Counted from the first letter of the stretch, positions 39,299-48,849 are shown. The stretch is 64,000 bases of DNA from Microbacterium cremeum (GCF_015277855.1 NZ_CP063812.1:1612001-1676000), one strand, 5' to 3'. Notes: generated from the sequence alone by a model not told the origin. Numbers and translations are program-made.

Positions 39299-40294
39299 GT
39301 GGTGGACGAGCAGGCCGATCGGAGCGTCGGCGAGTTGAGCGAAGGCGAGATCCTCCGGCGCATCCTCGACCGGCTCGGGGACTCGGACGCGCTCGTGGGT
39401 CCGGGCGACGACGCCGCGGTGCTGGCGGCGGCCGACCGCCGCGTGGTCGCGACGGTCGACACGCTCGTGCACGGCCCGGACTTCCGGCTGGCGTGGTCGA
39501 CCGGCTTCGACCTCGGCTACAAGGCGGCGGCGGTCAATCTCGCCGACATCGCGGCGATGGGAGCGACGCCCACGGCGCTGCTGGTCGCGCTCGCGATGCC
39601 CGACAGCACGCGCATGTCGTTCGTGACCGCTCTCGCCGACGGGCTGCGCGCCGCGTGCGACGAGCTGGCGCCGGGGTGTGCCGTGGAGGGCGGCGACCTC
39701 ACCGTGTCGGACACGCTCACCGTCGCGGTGACGGCGCTGGGCGCGCTCGCCGGGCGTGCGCCCGTGCTGCGCTCGGGCGCCCGGGCGGGCGATGTCGTGG
39801 CCGTGGCCGGCTCCCTCGGACGCGCCGGTCGCGGACTGCGCGTGCTGTTCGAGCGGTTCACGGATGCCGAGGGCCGGCCGTCGCCCATCGACGAGCGCCT
39901 GCTCACCCCCGAGGAGCGCGACGACCTCGCCGCGCAGCTGCGTCCGGCCCCGCCCGTGGCGCTCGGCCCCGTGGCCGCCGACTCAGGCGCCACCGCGATG
40001 ATGGACGTGTCGGACGGGCTCGTGCTGGACGCGTCGCGCCTCGCCGAGGCATCCGGGGTCACGCTCTCGATCGAGTCCGCGTCTCTCGGCGCCGACCCCG
40101 CGTCGGCGCTCACCGGCGGCGAGGACCATGCCCTCCTGGCGACCTTCCCCTCCGAGCAGGCGCTGCCGCAGGGATTCCGCCGCATCGGGTCGGTTCACAG
40201 GCGCGGCGAGCACGGCGTGCTCGTGGACGGACGCCCGCACGCGGGGCGTCCCGGCTGGGACCCCTACCGCGACTGGGACGAGCGCACCGGGTGA
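39299..40294 (+). CDS. thiL: thiamine-monophosphate kinase
   Basis: Phosphorylates thiamine phosphate to the diphosphate, the active cofactor. 331 residues of the AIR synthase-like fold. Family blocks are GPGDDAAVLAAADRR with the Mg/ATP aspartates, VNLADIAAMGATPTALL, CAVEGGDLTVSD and MMDVSDGLVLDASRL. It is leaderless, and the start is one of two tandem GTG codons. It is convergent with rsmD. Confidence 0.93.
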   Translation: MVDEQADRSVGELSEGEILRRILDRLGDSDALVGPGDDAAVLAAADRRVVATVDTLVHGPDFRLAWSTGFDLGYKAAAVNLADIAAMGATPTALLVALAMPDSTRMSFVTALADGLRAACDELAPGCAVEGGDLTVSDTLTVAVTALGALAGRAPVLRSGARAGDVVAVAGSLGRAGRGLRVLFERFTDAEGRPSPIDERLLTPEERDDLAAQLRPAPPVALGPVAADSGATAMMDVSDGLVLDASRLAEASGVTLSIESASLGADPASALTGGEDHALLATFPSEQALPQGFRRIGSVHRRGEHGVLVDGRPHAGRPGWDPYRDWDERTG

Positions 40295-40295
40295 T

Positions 40296-40868
40296 TCAGC
40301 GGGTCGCGGCTCCGGCCGCCGCCCACCACAGCGCCGTGTCGCCGTAGCGCTTGGACCTCGTCGGCGTGAGCCCGTCGGGCAGAGCCGGCTCGGGGGAGCG
40401 CGCCGCGCGCTCGATGACGACATCCGCGCCCTCGGCCAGACGCGGCACGAGCAGGGCGAGTGTCGCCGACAGCTCGGCCTCGCCGACGTCGTACGGCGGG
40501 TCGAGGAACACGAGGTCGTACGTCGCGGCGGACGACCTCAGGAACGCATCGGCCGTGCTGCGGTGCACGCGGATCGCGACGTCCGCGGCCAACGCCTTGG
40601 CGACCCGTCCGGCGTTGCGCTGCGCGACGGATGCCGCACGCGGCGACTTCTCGACGAGATCGGCCGATGCCGCTCCGCGGCTCACCGCCTCGAGGGCGAG
40701 CGCCCCCGACCCGGCGTAGAGGTCGAGCACGGCGGCGCCTCGCAGCGCGTCGGCCGCCTCGAGGGCGCCGAACAGCGACTCCCGTACGCGGTCGCTGGTG
40801 GGTCGCGTGCCGGCGTCGGGGACGTCGAGCACAAGGGAGCCGGCACGGCCCGCGATGATGCGCGTCAC
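40296..40868 (-). CDS. rsmD: 16S rRNA (guanine(966)-N(2))-methyltransferase
   Basis: A SAM-dependent methyltransferase that modifies 16S rRNA G966. 190 residues. The N-terminal MTRIIAGRAGSLVL and RPTSDRVRESLF are signatures. The SAM motif is VLDLYAGSGALALEA and the catalytic motif is LVFLDPPYDVG. It has a leaderless GTG behind TATCGT, divergent from recG. Confidence 0.93.
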   Translation of the reverse strand: MTRIIAGRAGSLVLDVPDAGTRPTSDRVRESLFGALEAADALRGAAVLDLYAGSGALALEAVSRGAASADLVEKSPRAASVAQRNAGRVAKALAADVAIRVHRSTADAFLRSSAATYDLVFLDPPYDVGEAELSATLALLVPRLAEGADVVIERAARSPEPALPDGLTPTRSKRYGDTALWWAAAGAATR

Positions 40869-40874
40869 CCCCTC

Positions 40875-40912
40875 ACGATAGCCCGTCGGCCCTTCGCGCT
40901 AACCTCGAAGCC
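40875..40912. promoter_or_regulatory. divergent leaderless promoters of rsmD and recG
   Basis: TATCGT (minus strand, 40880-40875) lies six bases before the rsmD GTG. TAACCT (plus strand, 40900-40905) lies seven bases before the recG ATG. Only 44 bases separate the two genes. Confidence 0.65.
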
Positions 40913-43075
40913 ATGGCGTCCTTCACCCTCGAGTCGCGGCTGGGCGGCGCGATCGGCGGCAAGACGGCGGCGGCGCTGGAGCGGGCGTTCGGCATGACGA
41001 CCGTGGGCGAACTGCTCGCGCACTACCCGCGCCGGTACGCGCGTCGCGGCGAGCTCACCCCCATCTCGTCGCTGCCGGTCGGCGAGGCCGTGACGATCGT
41101 CGCGGAGGTGCGCCGGGTCAACGAGCGCCGCATGAAGAACCGCAGCGGTTCGATCCTGGAGGTCGTCATCAGCGACGGCCACGGGGATCTCTCCCTGACG
41201 TTCTTCAATCAGACCTGGCGGGTGAAGGACCTCAGGCCCGGGCGGCGCGGGATCTTCGCCGGCAAGGTGGGGGAGTATCGCGGGGCGAAGCAGCTCGCGC
41301 ACCCGGACTACGAACTCTTCGCCGACGAAGAGACGGCGCGCATCACGGCGGAGGCGAACGCGAACCTCCCCATCCCGATCTACCCGGCCACGAGCACGGT
41401 GGCGAGCTGGCAGCTGCAGAAGATCGTCGACCTCGTGCTCGACGGCCTGGGCGAGGTGCCCGAGCCGCTGCCCGACGAACTGCGCGCGCGGCACGCGCTC
41501 CGTCCGGCGCGCGAGGCCATCGAGCGCATCCACCGGCCGGCGACCTTCGACGAGATCGAGCCTGCGCGCGCGACGCTGCGGATGCAGGAGGCGTTCGTGC
41601 TGCAGGCGGCGCTCCTGCAGCAGCGCGCTTTCGTGCGGGCGATGTCGGCCACGAAGCGACGGCCCGGCCCGCTCCTGGAGCGGTTCGATGCGACGCTGCC
41701 CTTCCCGCGCACGCCCGATCAGATCAGCGTCGGCGACGAGATCGAGCGCGACCTGCAGGGCGACTGGCCGATGAACCGCCTGGTGCAGGGCGAGGTCGGA
41801 TCCGGCAAGACCCTCGTCGCCCTGCGGGCCATGCTCCAGGTCGCGCAGGACGGCGGCCAGTCGGCTCTCATCGCGCCCACCGAGGTGCTCGCCGCGCAGC
41901 ATCTGCGATCGATCGCACGGATGCTGGGACCCCAGCTCGCGCCCGAGCTCATGCCCACCCTGCTGACCGGGCAGCTCTCGGCGGCCGAGCGGCGCAAGGC
42001 CGCGTTGCGCGTGGCGTCGGGCCAGGCGCGCATCGTCGTCGGCACGCACGCGCTGCTCAGCGAGAGCACGACCTTCGCCGACCTCGGGCTCGTCGTGGTC
42101 GACGAGCAGCATCGGTTCGGCGTCGACCAGCGCGAGTCGCTGCGTGCGAAGGGCTCGTCACCGCATGCCCTGGTGCTCACCGCGACGCCGATCCCGCGCA
42201 CCGTCGCGATGACGGTCTTCGGCGATCTCGACGTGTCGACGATCCGCACGATGCCCGCCGGCCGGGCGGGGATCGAGACGTTCGTCGCCCCGCTGGGCGA
42301 ACGACCCGGGTGGTTCGGGCGCGTCTGGGAGCGCATCGCCGAGGAGGTCGGCCAGGGCCGGCAGGCGTTCGTGGTGTGCGCGGCGATCGACGCCGAAGCG
42401 CTGACGAAGGACGACACCGCCGACGAGCCGGTCGCGGATGCCGCGGGCGAGGCGCCCCGCACCCGCTGGGGCGTCGTGCAGGTCGCCGACCTGCTGTCGA
42501 GGCATCCGTCGTTCGAGAGCATCCGAGTCGAGATCCTGCACGGCAAGATGCCCTCCGACGAGAAGGATGCCGTGATGCAGGCGTTCGCGCGCGGCGACGT
42601 CGACGTGCTCGTCGCGACGACGGTCGTCGAGGTGGGTGTCGATGTGCCCAACGCGTCGACGATGGCGATCCTCGAGGCGGATCGGTTCGGCGTGTCGCAG
42701 CTGCACCAGCTGCGCGGTCGCGTCGGGCGCGGCGGCGTGCCGGGGCTGTGCCTGCTCGTGACCGAGGCCGCCGCGGGCAGTCCCGCGCGGGCACGGGTAG
42801 AGGCGGTGGCGTCGACCCTCGACGGGTTCGCCCTCGCCGAGGTCGACCTCGAGCTGCGGGGCGAGGGCGATGTGCTCGGAGACGCGCAGTCCGGTGCGCG
42901 GTCCTCGCTGCGGCTGCTGCGGGTCGTGAAGGACGCCGACATCATCGCCGAGGCGCGCATCGCCGCCGAGCACGTCCTCGCCGACGATCCGGCGCTGGAC
43001 CGCCATCCCGGGCTCGCCGCGGCGCTCGAGCGCAACGTCGGCATGGCCGAGCGCGCCGCCCTCGCCAAGAACTGA
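40913..43075 (+). CDS. recG: ATP-dependent DNA helicase RecG
   Basis: Reverses stalled replication forks and migrates Holliday junctions. 720 residues. The N-terminal wedge/OB domain spans about residues 1-230. Walker A is GEVGSGKTLVALRAM, near residue 295, and motif II is VVDEQHRFG. Helicase motif III is LTATPIPRT, and the C-terminal motif VI region is LHQLRGRVGRGGVPG. The length is normal. Confidence 0.95.
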   Translation: MASFTLESRLGGAIGGKTAAALERAFGMTTVGELLAHYPRRYARRGELTPISSLPVGEAVTIVAEVRRVNERRMKNRSGSILEVVISDGHGDLSLTFFNQTWRVKDLRPGRRGIFAGKVGEYRGAKQLAHPDYELFADEETARITAEANANLPIPIYPATSTVASWQLQKIVDLVLDGLGEVPEPLPDELRARHALRPAREAIERIHRPATFDEIEPARATLRMQEAFVLQAALLQQRAFVRAMSATKRRPGPLLERFDATLPFPRTPDQISVGDEIERDLQGDWPMNRLVQGEVGSGKTLVALRAMLQVAQDGGQSALIAPTEVLAAQHLRSIARMLGPQLAPELMPTLLTGQLSAAERRKAALRVASGQARIVVGTHALLSESTTFADLGLVVVDEQHRFGVDQRESLRAKGSSPHALVLTATPIPRTVAMTVFGDLDVSTIRTMPAGRAGIETFVAPLGERPGWFGRVWERIAEEVGQGRQAFVVCAAIDAEALTKDDTADEPVADAAGEAPRTRWGVVQVADLLSRHPSFESIRVEILHGKMPSDEKDAVMQAFARGDVDVLVATTVVEVGVDVPNASTMAILEADRFGVSQLHQLRGRVGRGGVPGLCLLVTEAAAGSPARARVEAVASTLDGFALAEVDLELRGEGDVLGDAQSGARSSLRLLRVVKDADIIAEARIAAEHVLADDPALDRHPGLAAALERNVGMAERAALAKN

Positions 43076-43104
43076 CCGCGCCCGGGAACCCCTGGCCCGC
43101 CCAG

Positions 43105-43116
43105 TAGGCTGGTCGT
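43105..43116 (+). promoter_or_regulatory. leaderless promoter -10 (TAGGCT) of coaD
   Basis: TAGGCT, six bases, then the coaD ATG. Confidence 0.65.
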
Positions 43117-43614
43117 ATGAGCAGCCGGATCGCCGTCGTCCCGGGATCGTTCGATCCGCCGACCCTCGGTCATCTCGATGTCATCCGTCGCGCCGCGTCG
43201 CTGTACGACGAGCTCCACGTTCTCGTCGTGCACAACCCCGGCAAGGAGGCGATGCTGCCCATCGCGCAGCGCCAGGCGCTGCTGGAGCAGTCCATCGCCG
43301 AGAGCGACATCGACGGCGAGGTCGTCGTCGCCTCGTGGAGCATGGGCCTGCTCGTCGATTACGCCACGGATGTCGGGGCGAGCGTGCTCGTGAAGGGCAT
43401 CCGCTCGCAGGTCGACGTCGCCTACGAGACCCCGATGGCGATCGTCAACCGCCATCTCGCCCACATCGAGACGGTGTTCCTGCTGCCCGACCCCGCCCAC
43501 GCGCTCGTCTCGAGCTCGCTGGTGCGGCAGGTCGCGTCGCTGGGCGGAGACGTCTCGCCGTTCGTGCCTGCTGCGGTCGCGCGGTTCCTCGACACCGGAG
43601 CCCGCGGCATCTGA
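43117..43614 (+). CDS. coaD: phosphopantetheine adenylyltransferase
   Basis: Joins 4'-phosphopantetheine and ATP to dephospho-CoA, the fourth step of CoA synthesis. 165 residues, the family length. The nucleotidyltransferase motif is [18 protein letters not shown], whose TLGH matches the T/HxGH motif. The second ATP motif is [21 protein letters not shown]. It is a leaderless gene between recG and yceD. Confidence 0.95.
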   Translation: MSSRIAVVPGSFDPPTLGHLDVIRRAASLYDELHVLVVHNPGKEAMLPIAQRQALLEQSIAESDIDGEVVVASWSMGLLVDYATDVGASVLVKGIRSQVDVAYETPMAIVNRHLAHIETVFLLPDPAHALVSSSLVRQVASLGGDVSPFVPAAVARFLDTGARGI

Positions 43615-43647
43615 TCCGACGCCGGCGCCGCGTCGACTCAGCGCGGC

Positions 43648-43661
43648 TACGATGGGGGATC
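43648..43661 (+). promoter_or_regulatory. promoter -10 (TACGAT) of the yceD-rpmF unit
   Basis: TACGAT, eight bases, then the GTG of the YceD gene. The intervening GGGGGAT is too close to the start to be a good ribosome-binding site, so initiation is probably leaderless. Confidence 0.55.
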
Positions 43662-44213
43662 GTGGTCAGAAAGCATGTGACGGGTCCGTTCGTCTTCCCC
43701 GTTCGAGATCTGGTGCACCATCCCGGCGAGATGCGCGAGCACTCGCTCGACGTGCCGGCACCCGCCAAGTGGGGCGAGGGCCTGGTGGCTGTCGACGAGG
43801 GCGAACCGATCGCGATCGACGTCCGCCTCGAGTCGGTCCACGAGGGGATCCTGGCCTCGGGCGAGGTCGGCACCGAGTACACCGGGGTGTGCAGCCGTTG
43901 CCTCACCGACATCGCCGAAGGGCTCGAAGTCGAGTTTCAGGAGCTTTTCGCGTATCCTGGGGACGAAGAAACTGACTTCGAGGTTCAAGACGACCACGTG
44001 GATCTTGAAACTCTGGTCAGGGAAGCCGTCGTCCTGGCGCTTCCGTTTCAACCGGTGTGTCAGCCGGATTGCCCCGGCCTCGATCCGGTCACGGGCGAGC
44101 GGCTGACCGAGAACGCCGGGTCAGAGCAGCGTGAACCCCTCGATCCACGATGGGCTGCGCTCCAGGACTTCACCACGAGCCACGACGACGAATCACCGCG
44201 CTCCCGCGGCTGA
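43662..44213 (+). CDS. yceD: YceD/DUF177 family protein
   Basis: A 183-residue protein of the DUF177 family, almost always encoded next to rpmF as here. The cysteine motif CSRCL appears near residue 85 and a second pair in [10 protein letters not shown] near residue 141, the family's putative metal site. Related proteins affect 23S rRNA or ribosome assembly. The GTG is set by the TACGAT box. rpmF starts 33 bases later. Confidence 0.88.
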   Translation: MVRKHVTGPFVFPVRDLVHHPGEMREHSLDVPAPAKWGEGLVAVDEGEPIAIDVRLESVHEGILASGEVGTEYTGVCSRCLTDIAEGLEVEFQELFAYPGDEETDFEVQDDHVDLETLVREAVVLALPFQPVCQPDCPGLDPVTGERLTENAGSEQREPLDPRWAALQDFTTSHDDESPRSRG

Positions 44214-44245
44214 GCCGGCGTCGAGAACACAGAAGAGAGCAAGCA

Positions 44246-44455
44246 ATGGCAGGCAACCCCCCGAAGCGGAAGGTCTCCCGTTCCAACACGCGCTCGCGCC
44301 GCGCGCAGTGGAAGGCCGAGGCCCCCACGCTCGTCAAGACCGTCGAGAACGGCAAGGTCGTCTACAGCCGTCCGCACCACGCGAAGGTCGTCACCGACTC
44401 GCAGGGCACGGAGCTGTTCCTCGAGTACAAGGGCCGCAAGGTCGCCGACGCCTGA
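44246..44455 (+). CDS. rpmF: 50S ribosomal protein L32, cysteine-free form
   Basis: 69 residues starting [20 protein letters not shown], the L32 N-terminus. The zinc-binding cysteines of the classical form are absent, so this is the zinc-independent (C-minus) version. The ribosome-binding site AGAAGAGAG lies upstream. rnc begins 17 bases later. The yceD-rpmF-rnc-mutM order is the conserved one. Confidence 0.93.
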   Translation: MAGNPPKRKVSRSNTRSRRAQWKAEAPTLVKTVENGKVVYSRPHHAKVVTDSQGTELFLEYKGRKVADA

Positions 44456-44471
44456 TCGTCGCGCACCTGAC

Positions 44472-45173
44472 GTGACCGACGTTGCTGCCGAGCGCACCGC
44501 GCTCGCAGAGCTCACGCAGAAGCTCGGAGTCGAAATCGACCCCGAGCTTCTGTCGCTTGCGCTCACGCACCGGTCGTGGGCGTACGAGAACGGCCAGGGT
44601 CCGCACAACGAGCGTCTCGAGTTCCTGGGCGACTCGGTGCTCGGGCTCGCGGTGACCGTGCGCCTGTTCACAGGACACCCCGACCTCGACGAGGGGGCAC
44701 TCGCCAAGCGCCGCGCAAGCGTCGTCTCGACCGTGGCACTCGCCGAGATCGCACGCGGCATCGGCCTGGGCGAGCACCTGCTGCTCGGTCGTGGCGAAGA
44801 CCTCACCGGGGGCCGCGACAAGGACTCGATCCTCGCCGACACCATGGAGGCTGTCTTCGGTGCTGCGTATCTGTCGGTGGGACCGGATGCCGCGACCGGC
44901 CTCGTCCTGCGGCTCGTCGAGCCGCTGCTGGCCGATCCCGAGCGCTACGGCGCCGCGATGGATCCCAAGACGGCGCTGCAAGAGCTCGCGGCGCGCGGCG
45001 GCTTCGAGCCGCCGGCGTACTCGGTGACCTCGACCGGTCCCGACCACGACCGCAGATTCACCGCGACCGTGCTGATCGGCGATCTCGCCGCCGAGGGCGC
45101 CGGGACGAGCAAGAAGCACGCCGAGATGGCGGCCGCCCTCCGCGCCTGGCGCGAACTCAGCGGGCGTGCCTGA
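44472..45173 (+). CDS. rnc: ribonuclease III
   Basis: A double-strand-specific RNase that processes rRNA precursors and structured mRNAs. 233 residues. The catalytic signature NERLEFLGDSVLGL lies near residue 42 and the second acidic site is DTMEAVFGAAYL. A C-terminal double-stranded RNA-binding domain starts near residue 160 and has GAGTSKKHAEMAAA. It starts at GTG. The 3' end overlaps mutM by eight bases. Confidence 0.95.
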   Translation: MTDVAAERTALAELTQKLGVEIDPELLSLALTHRSWAYENGQGPHNERLEFLGDSVLGLAVTVRLFTGHPDLDEGALAKRRASVVSTVALAEIARGIGLGEHLLLGRGEDLTGGRDKDSILADTMEAVFGAAYLSVGPDAATGLVLRLVEPLLADPERYGAAMDPKTALQELAARGGFEPPAYSVTSTGPDHDRRFTATVLIGDLAAEGAGTSKKHAEMAAALRAWRELSGRA

Positions 45174-46083
45174 GCTCCCCGAGGTCGAGGTCGTCCGCGC
45201 CGGCCTCGCGCCGGCGGTCACCGGCGCGACGGTGCTGGGCGTCACGGTGCTCGACGAACGCGCGCTGACGCGCCACTCCGGCGACGGCGCGCACTTCGAA
45301 GCGGCGGTCACCGGGCGCGTCATCGGCGGGGCGGCACGACGCGGGAAGTTCCTGTGGCTGCCGCTCGAACCCGTCGCCGCCGCCGCGGCCCCGACCGAGG
45401 CTCTCGTCGGTCACCTCGGCATGAGCGGGCAGCTGTTGCTGCGCGCTCCGGGTGCGGCCCCCGAGCGCCACGAGCGGGTGCGCTTCGACATCGCGCACCC
45501 GCAGCACGGCGAGCTCGCGGTCGTCTTCGCGGATCAGCGGACGTTCGGATCGCTCGCACTGGACGAGCTCGTGCCCACCGGCGACGGGGCGCCCGGCGGA
45601 TTCGGCGTCGACGCGGCACTGGCCCCGTCACAGGTCGCCCACATCGCCCGGGACCCTCTCGATCCCGCGTTCTCCGAGGCAGGATTCCGGCGCGCGCTCT
45701 CGCGCAAGGACTCGGCGATCAAGCGCGTGCTGCTCGATCAGACCGTGGTCAGCGGCATCGGCAACATCTACGCCGACGAATCCCTCTGGGCCGCCCGCAT
45801 CCATCCCGAGACCCCGGCGCGGACGCTGTCGGCGCGCGCCGTCGGACGCGTGCTGGCAGAGGTGCGCCACGTGCTCGAGAAGGCGCTGGCCGAAGGCGGC
45901 ACGAGCTTCGACGCGCAGTACGTGAACGTCAACGGTCAGGCCGGGTACTTCGCCCACTCGCTCAACGCGTACGGCCGCACCGGAGAGCCGTGCCCCCGGT
46001 GCGGCCGACCGATCGTGCGGGTGTCGTTCACGAACAGATCGAGCCACTTCTGCCCGCGCTGTCAGCGGTCCCCGCGGGCCTGA
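45166..46083 (+). CDS. mutM: formamidopyrimidine-DNA glycosylase
   Basis: Removes 8-oxoguanine and formamidopyrimidines and nicks the DNA. 305 residues. The N-terminal PELPEVE has the catalytic proline and glutamate after Met removal. The helix-two-turn-helix region has DQTVVSGIGNIYADESLW, and the C-terminal zinc finger is CPRCGRP...CPRCQ. It starts at GTG within rnc. A strong terminator lies across the stop codon. Confidence 0.95.
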   Translation: MPELPEVEVVRAGLAPAVTGATVLGVTVLDERALTRHSGDGAHFEAAVTGRVIGGAARRGKFLWLPLEPVAAAAAPTEALVGHLGMSGQLLLRAPGAAPERHERVRFDIAHPQHGELAVVFADQRTFGSLALDELVPTGDGAPGGFGVDAALAPSQVAHIARDPLDPAFSEAGFRRALSRKDSAIKRVLLDQTVVSGIGNIYADESLWAARIHPETPARTLSARAVGRVLAEVRHVLEKALAEGGTSFDAQYVNVNGQAGYFAHSLNAYGRTGEPCPRCGRPIVRVSFTNRSSHFCPRCQRSPRA

Positions 46084-46100
46084 GCCCGCGGAGACCGCTG
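46063..46100. terminator. bidirectional terminator between mutM and the GNAT gene
   Basis: A 17-base inverted repeat with one mismatch, CAGCGGTCCCCGCGGGC with GCCCGCGGAGACCGCTG, and a CTGA loop. It includes the mutM stop codon and precedes the end of the convergent gene. Confidence 0.75.
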
Positions 46101-46105
46101 TCGCC

Positions 46106-47206
46106 TCACACGTCGAGGACCTTCTTCCACGCTCCCGCGTACGAGGCCGGGACGAACCCGATCGCCTCGTTGATGTCGAGCATGTGGCGGTTCTCCTCGG
46201 CGTTGAACGTCGACACCCGCGGCGATTCGGGCACGAGCTGCCGCCATCGCAGCAGGTTCGCGCACTTGACGATCGTGCCGAGACGGTGTCCGCGGTGCTC
46301 CTTCAGGACGAGCGTGCCGTACTGCTGCGTGGCGCCGCCGTGGTCCTCCGCGATGACGAGCTCGTTGTACGCCGCGATCGTCTGGGTCGGCTCGTGCAGC
46401 ACCGCGGCCACCGACACCGTCAGCCCCTGGGACTGCTGCCGCGCGTCGCGCCGCCGCACGCGCGCAGCATCCCAGCGCTGCTCGTCGACGACCAGGCCGC
46501 CCTGCGGTGCATCCGTCGACATCCGCGAGAGCGCATAGGCGAAGCCGTCCTGGTGCTCGGGCGGCGTCGGCGCGGTCCACGCGATCTGACGGTAGTCGGG
46601 TCCGGCCGCAGTGACGGCGTCGGCGAGCATGCGTTCGACGAGCGCGAAGTCCCCGGTGAGGTCGAGAACGCTGTTGCGCTCGACCTGTTCCAGCGTGAAC
46701 CCGTTCGACACGTGGAACACGGTCTGGCGGTCCTCGGCGGGGACCTCGCCCCAGCCGGTCGACGGGCTCAAGCGAGGGCCCGGCGTGCTGGGGCGGTGGA
46801 GCGTCCAGGTCTGGATCGTCGCGAGACCGCGCTCTCGCGCCTCGCGCTCGACCTCGGCGAGGAGCAGCTCCTCCACGCCGGCGCCCCAATGCGGAGGGTC
46901 GACCATGACATCGAACTCGAGCGCGCTGGCGCCCGGATCGTTCGAGACCATCAGCTTCGCCGCGCCCAGCACGACCTCGTCGCGCAGGACGGCATAGCCG
47001 AGCTGCGTCCAGTCCGACTGGTCCTGCCAGAAGCCGAGCATCTCCTCCGGCTCCTCGTGCAGGTAGTCGTGGCCGGCGTCGTGACGGCACACCGCGTTCG
47101 CGATGCGGACCATCTCGACGAAGATGCCGGCGTCGGGCGACGCCAGCGAGTCCGGCACGACGACACGCTGGACGGTGAGCACTCCGGCTCGTGCGAGATC
47201 AGTCAT
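46106..47206 (-). CDS. double GNAT-domain N-acetyltransferase (paralogue 1)
   Basis: 366 residues with two GNAT folds, the general layout of mycothiol synthase-like actinobacterial enzymes; it is not MshD by sequence features I can see. The N-terminal domain has acetyl-CoA loop remnants around PPHWGAGVEELLLAEVE. The C-terminal domain has LVLKEHRGHRLGTIVK, which fits the R/Q-x-x-G-x-G/A acetyl-CoA motif, and ends in NEAIGF...AGAWKKVLD. The start overlaps the stop of paralogue 2 by eight bases. The substrate is unknown. Confidence 0.8.
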   Translation of the reverse strand: MTDLARAGVLTVQRVVVPDSLASPDAGIFVEMVRIANAVCRHDAGHDYLHEEPEEMLGFWQDQSDWTQLGYAVLRDEVVLGAAKLMVSNDPGASALEFDVMVDPPHWGAGVEELLLAEVEREARERGLATIQTWTLHRPSTPGPRLSPSTGWGEVPAEDRQTVFHVSNGFTLEQVERNSVLDLTGDFALVERMLADAVTAAGPDYRQIAWTAPTPPEHQDGFAYALSRMSTDAPQGGLVVDEQRWDAARVRRRDARQQSQGLTVSVAAVLHEPTQTIAAYNELVIAEDHGGATQQYGTLVLKEHRGHRLGTIVKCANLLRWRQLVPESPRVSTFNAEENRHMLDINEAIGFVPASYAGAWKKVLDV

Positions 47207-48281
47207 CGAGCACCTTCTTCCACGCGCCCTCATACGCGATGGGCGCGAATCCGATCGCCTCGTTGATGTCGAGCATCGGGCGATTCTCTTCTGCGTTGTA
47301 CGTCATCACCCGCGGGGACTGCGGCGCGACATCCCGCCACGACAGGAGCGCCGCGCACTTGACGAGGGTGCCGAGCTTGTGGCCCCGGTGCTCCTTGAGC
47401 ACGAGCGTGTCCTCCTGGTGCGTGACCTCGGTGCGGTCCTTGCCGACCACGAGCTCGTTGAAGGCGCACAGTTCGCCCGTCTCGATGTGCTGCGCGGCCG
47501 TGACCTGCCGCGTGCGGCCGGCGTCGGTGTACCGCGCATCGTGCACGGCGATGCGCGCGGCATCCCACGTCTCCTCGTCGAATTCGAGCGCGGCGGACGG
47601 GGCGTCCGTCGACATGCGCGACTTCATCCACGCATAGCCGTCGACGTACTCCGGGGGCGTCGGAACGAACCACTGCACCACGCGATAGCCGGTCGACGCC
47701 GCGCGGGCCTCGGCGAGCAGCCGTTCGACATCCTCGAACGAGCCGGTGAGGTCGAACGCGCTGTTGCGCTCGACCTGCTCGAGCGTGTACCCGTGGCGCA
47801 GGAAGAACCGGGCGATGTGATCGTGCGGGATCTCGCCGAACCCGGTCGGCGGTGCGAGCCGCGGCCCGGGAGCCGCCGGATGCTCGGCCCAGGCCTGCAG
47901 CACGGAGCGGCCGTTGTCGCGCGCGGTGCGCTCCACGAGGTCGTACGCGGACGAGCCGATGCCGCGTCCCCACGAATCACGCAGCAACTCGATGAGCCAG
48001 AACGCGACTTTCGAGCCCTTCTCGTTCGGCAGGTCGAGGCCGATGCGGCCCACGATGGCGCCGCCGTCGAGGATCACCCAGGCGAGGCGTCGCTCGTACG
48101 GGGTCTCGCGGTAGTGGGGGAGCGCCTCGTCGGCGCTGATGCGGTGGTCGTCGTGGCCCGAGATCTCGCGGTAGATGGCGTTGCGCACGCGGACCATCTC
48201 CACGAAGTCGGCGGCGTCGGGGGAGTCGATCGAGTCGGGCACGATGAGAGGGCGGAACTCGATCCCGGTGAGTGTCTTCAT
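47199..48281 (-). CDS. double GNAT-domain N-acetyltransferase (paralogue 2)
   Basis: 360 residues, clearly related to the downstream gene. They share TLEQVERNS, MSTDAP, LVLKEHRGH, AEENRxMLDINEAIGF and GAWKKVLD at matching positions, so this is an old tandem duplication. The N-terminal domain has a better acetyl-CoA loop here (LRDSWGRGIGSSAYDLVE). The ATG MKTLTGIEF has a weak ribosome-binding site (GAAAG). A 15-base hairpin lies just upstream of the gene. Confidence 0.8.
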   Translation of the reverse strand: MKTLTGIEFRPLIVPDSIDSPDAADFVEMVRVRNAIYREISGHDDHRISADEALPHYRETPYERRLAWVILDGGAIVGRIGLDLPNEKGSKVAFWLIELLRDSWGRGIGSSAYDLVERTARDNGRSVLQAWAEHPAAPGPRLAPPTGFGEIPHDHIARFFLRHGYTLEQVERNSAFDLTGSFEDVERLLAEARAASTGYRVVQWFVPTPPEYVDGYAWMKSRMSTDAPSAALEFDEETWDAARIAVHDARYTDAGRTRQVTAAQHIETGELCAFNELVVGKDRTEVTHQEDTLVLKEHRGHKLGTLVKCAALLSWRDVAPQSPRVMTYNAEENRPMLDINEAIGFAPIAYEGAWKKVLDD

Positions 48282-48323
48282 TGTGGTGCGTCTTTCGCAG
48301 TCGGTTTCGGAGGGGGACCCAGG

Positions 48324-48355
48324 GGGTCCGTCACCCGGTGCCGGGTGACGGACCC
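48324..48355. repeat. perfect 15-bp hairpin upstream of GNAT paralogue 2
   Basis: GGGTCCGTCACCCGG and CCGGGTGACGGACCC are exact reverse complements with a two-base loop. It lies between the 92-residue ORF and the GNAT gene on the minus strand. It may be a terminator, an RNA-processing site or a protein-binding site. No U-tract follows in either direction. Confidence 0.75.
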
Positions 48356-48363
48356 GTCTGCGA

Positions 48364-48642
48364 TCACTGGCGAGGCGCGAGCAGGAGCGCCTCGCGCTGG
48401 AAGGCGCGTGCGCGCTGCGCAGTCGCCTCGTCGTGCCGGCTCGCGTGCGCGTGCCGGCGGCGGTCGTCCGCGAGTCGCGGGGTGCGGGTGCTCCACAGCA
48501 GCAGGCGAAGACCCACGCGGAGTGCGACGCGATCGAGGAGCGTGGTGCGCGTGTCGCGGCTCGAGAGTCGCAGCGTGTCCGACAGCAGGTCGTCACGTTG
48601 GTACGGCTCGTCGCGGCGCTGCGGCGCGAGAAGGGTGTTCAT
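48364..48642 (-). CDS. small basic hypothetical protein
   Basis: 92 residues starting MNTLLAPQRRDEPYQRDDLL. It is rich in R, L and D, with a central amphipathic stretch (LLDRVALRVGLRLLLWSTR, about residues 35-53) and a very basic tail. The ATG follows GGAAAGAGAACAACC. There are no recognisable domains. Similar short proteins with a VALRVGLxLLLW-like helix may exist in related actinobacteria, but this is from memory. It could be a small membrane-surface or regulatory protein. Confidence 0.6.
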   Translation of the reverse strand: MNTLLAPQRRDEPYQRDDLLSDTLRLSSRDTRTTLLDRVALRVGLRLLLWSTRTPRLADDRRRHAHASRHDEATAQRARAFQREALLLAPRQ

Positions 48643-48849
48643 GGTTGTTCTCTTTCCGGATGGGTGGTGGGATGCCGCGGGCAGGCGCCCGAGGCGGAGA
48701 TGCCGTGCCGCAGCACGACGGGCGGGAGGCAGGGGCGCGCGGTCGTCCGGATGGTCGAGGACGGCGTCGTCAGAGGGGACGGCGTCCGGGAACCGGAGCG
48801 GCGCGAAGCGAGGATGCCCGAAGAAGGGCAGAGTCCTCCCCTGCGCGGG

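Noticed and set aside
46106..48281. Mycothiol synthase (mshD) for the two GNAT genes
   Set aside because: The double-GNAT layout is similar, but length, tandem duplication and lack of mycothiol genes nearby do not support it; left as unknown substrate.
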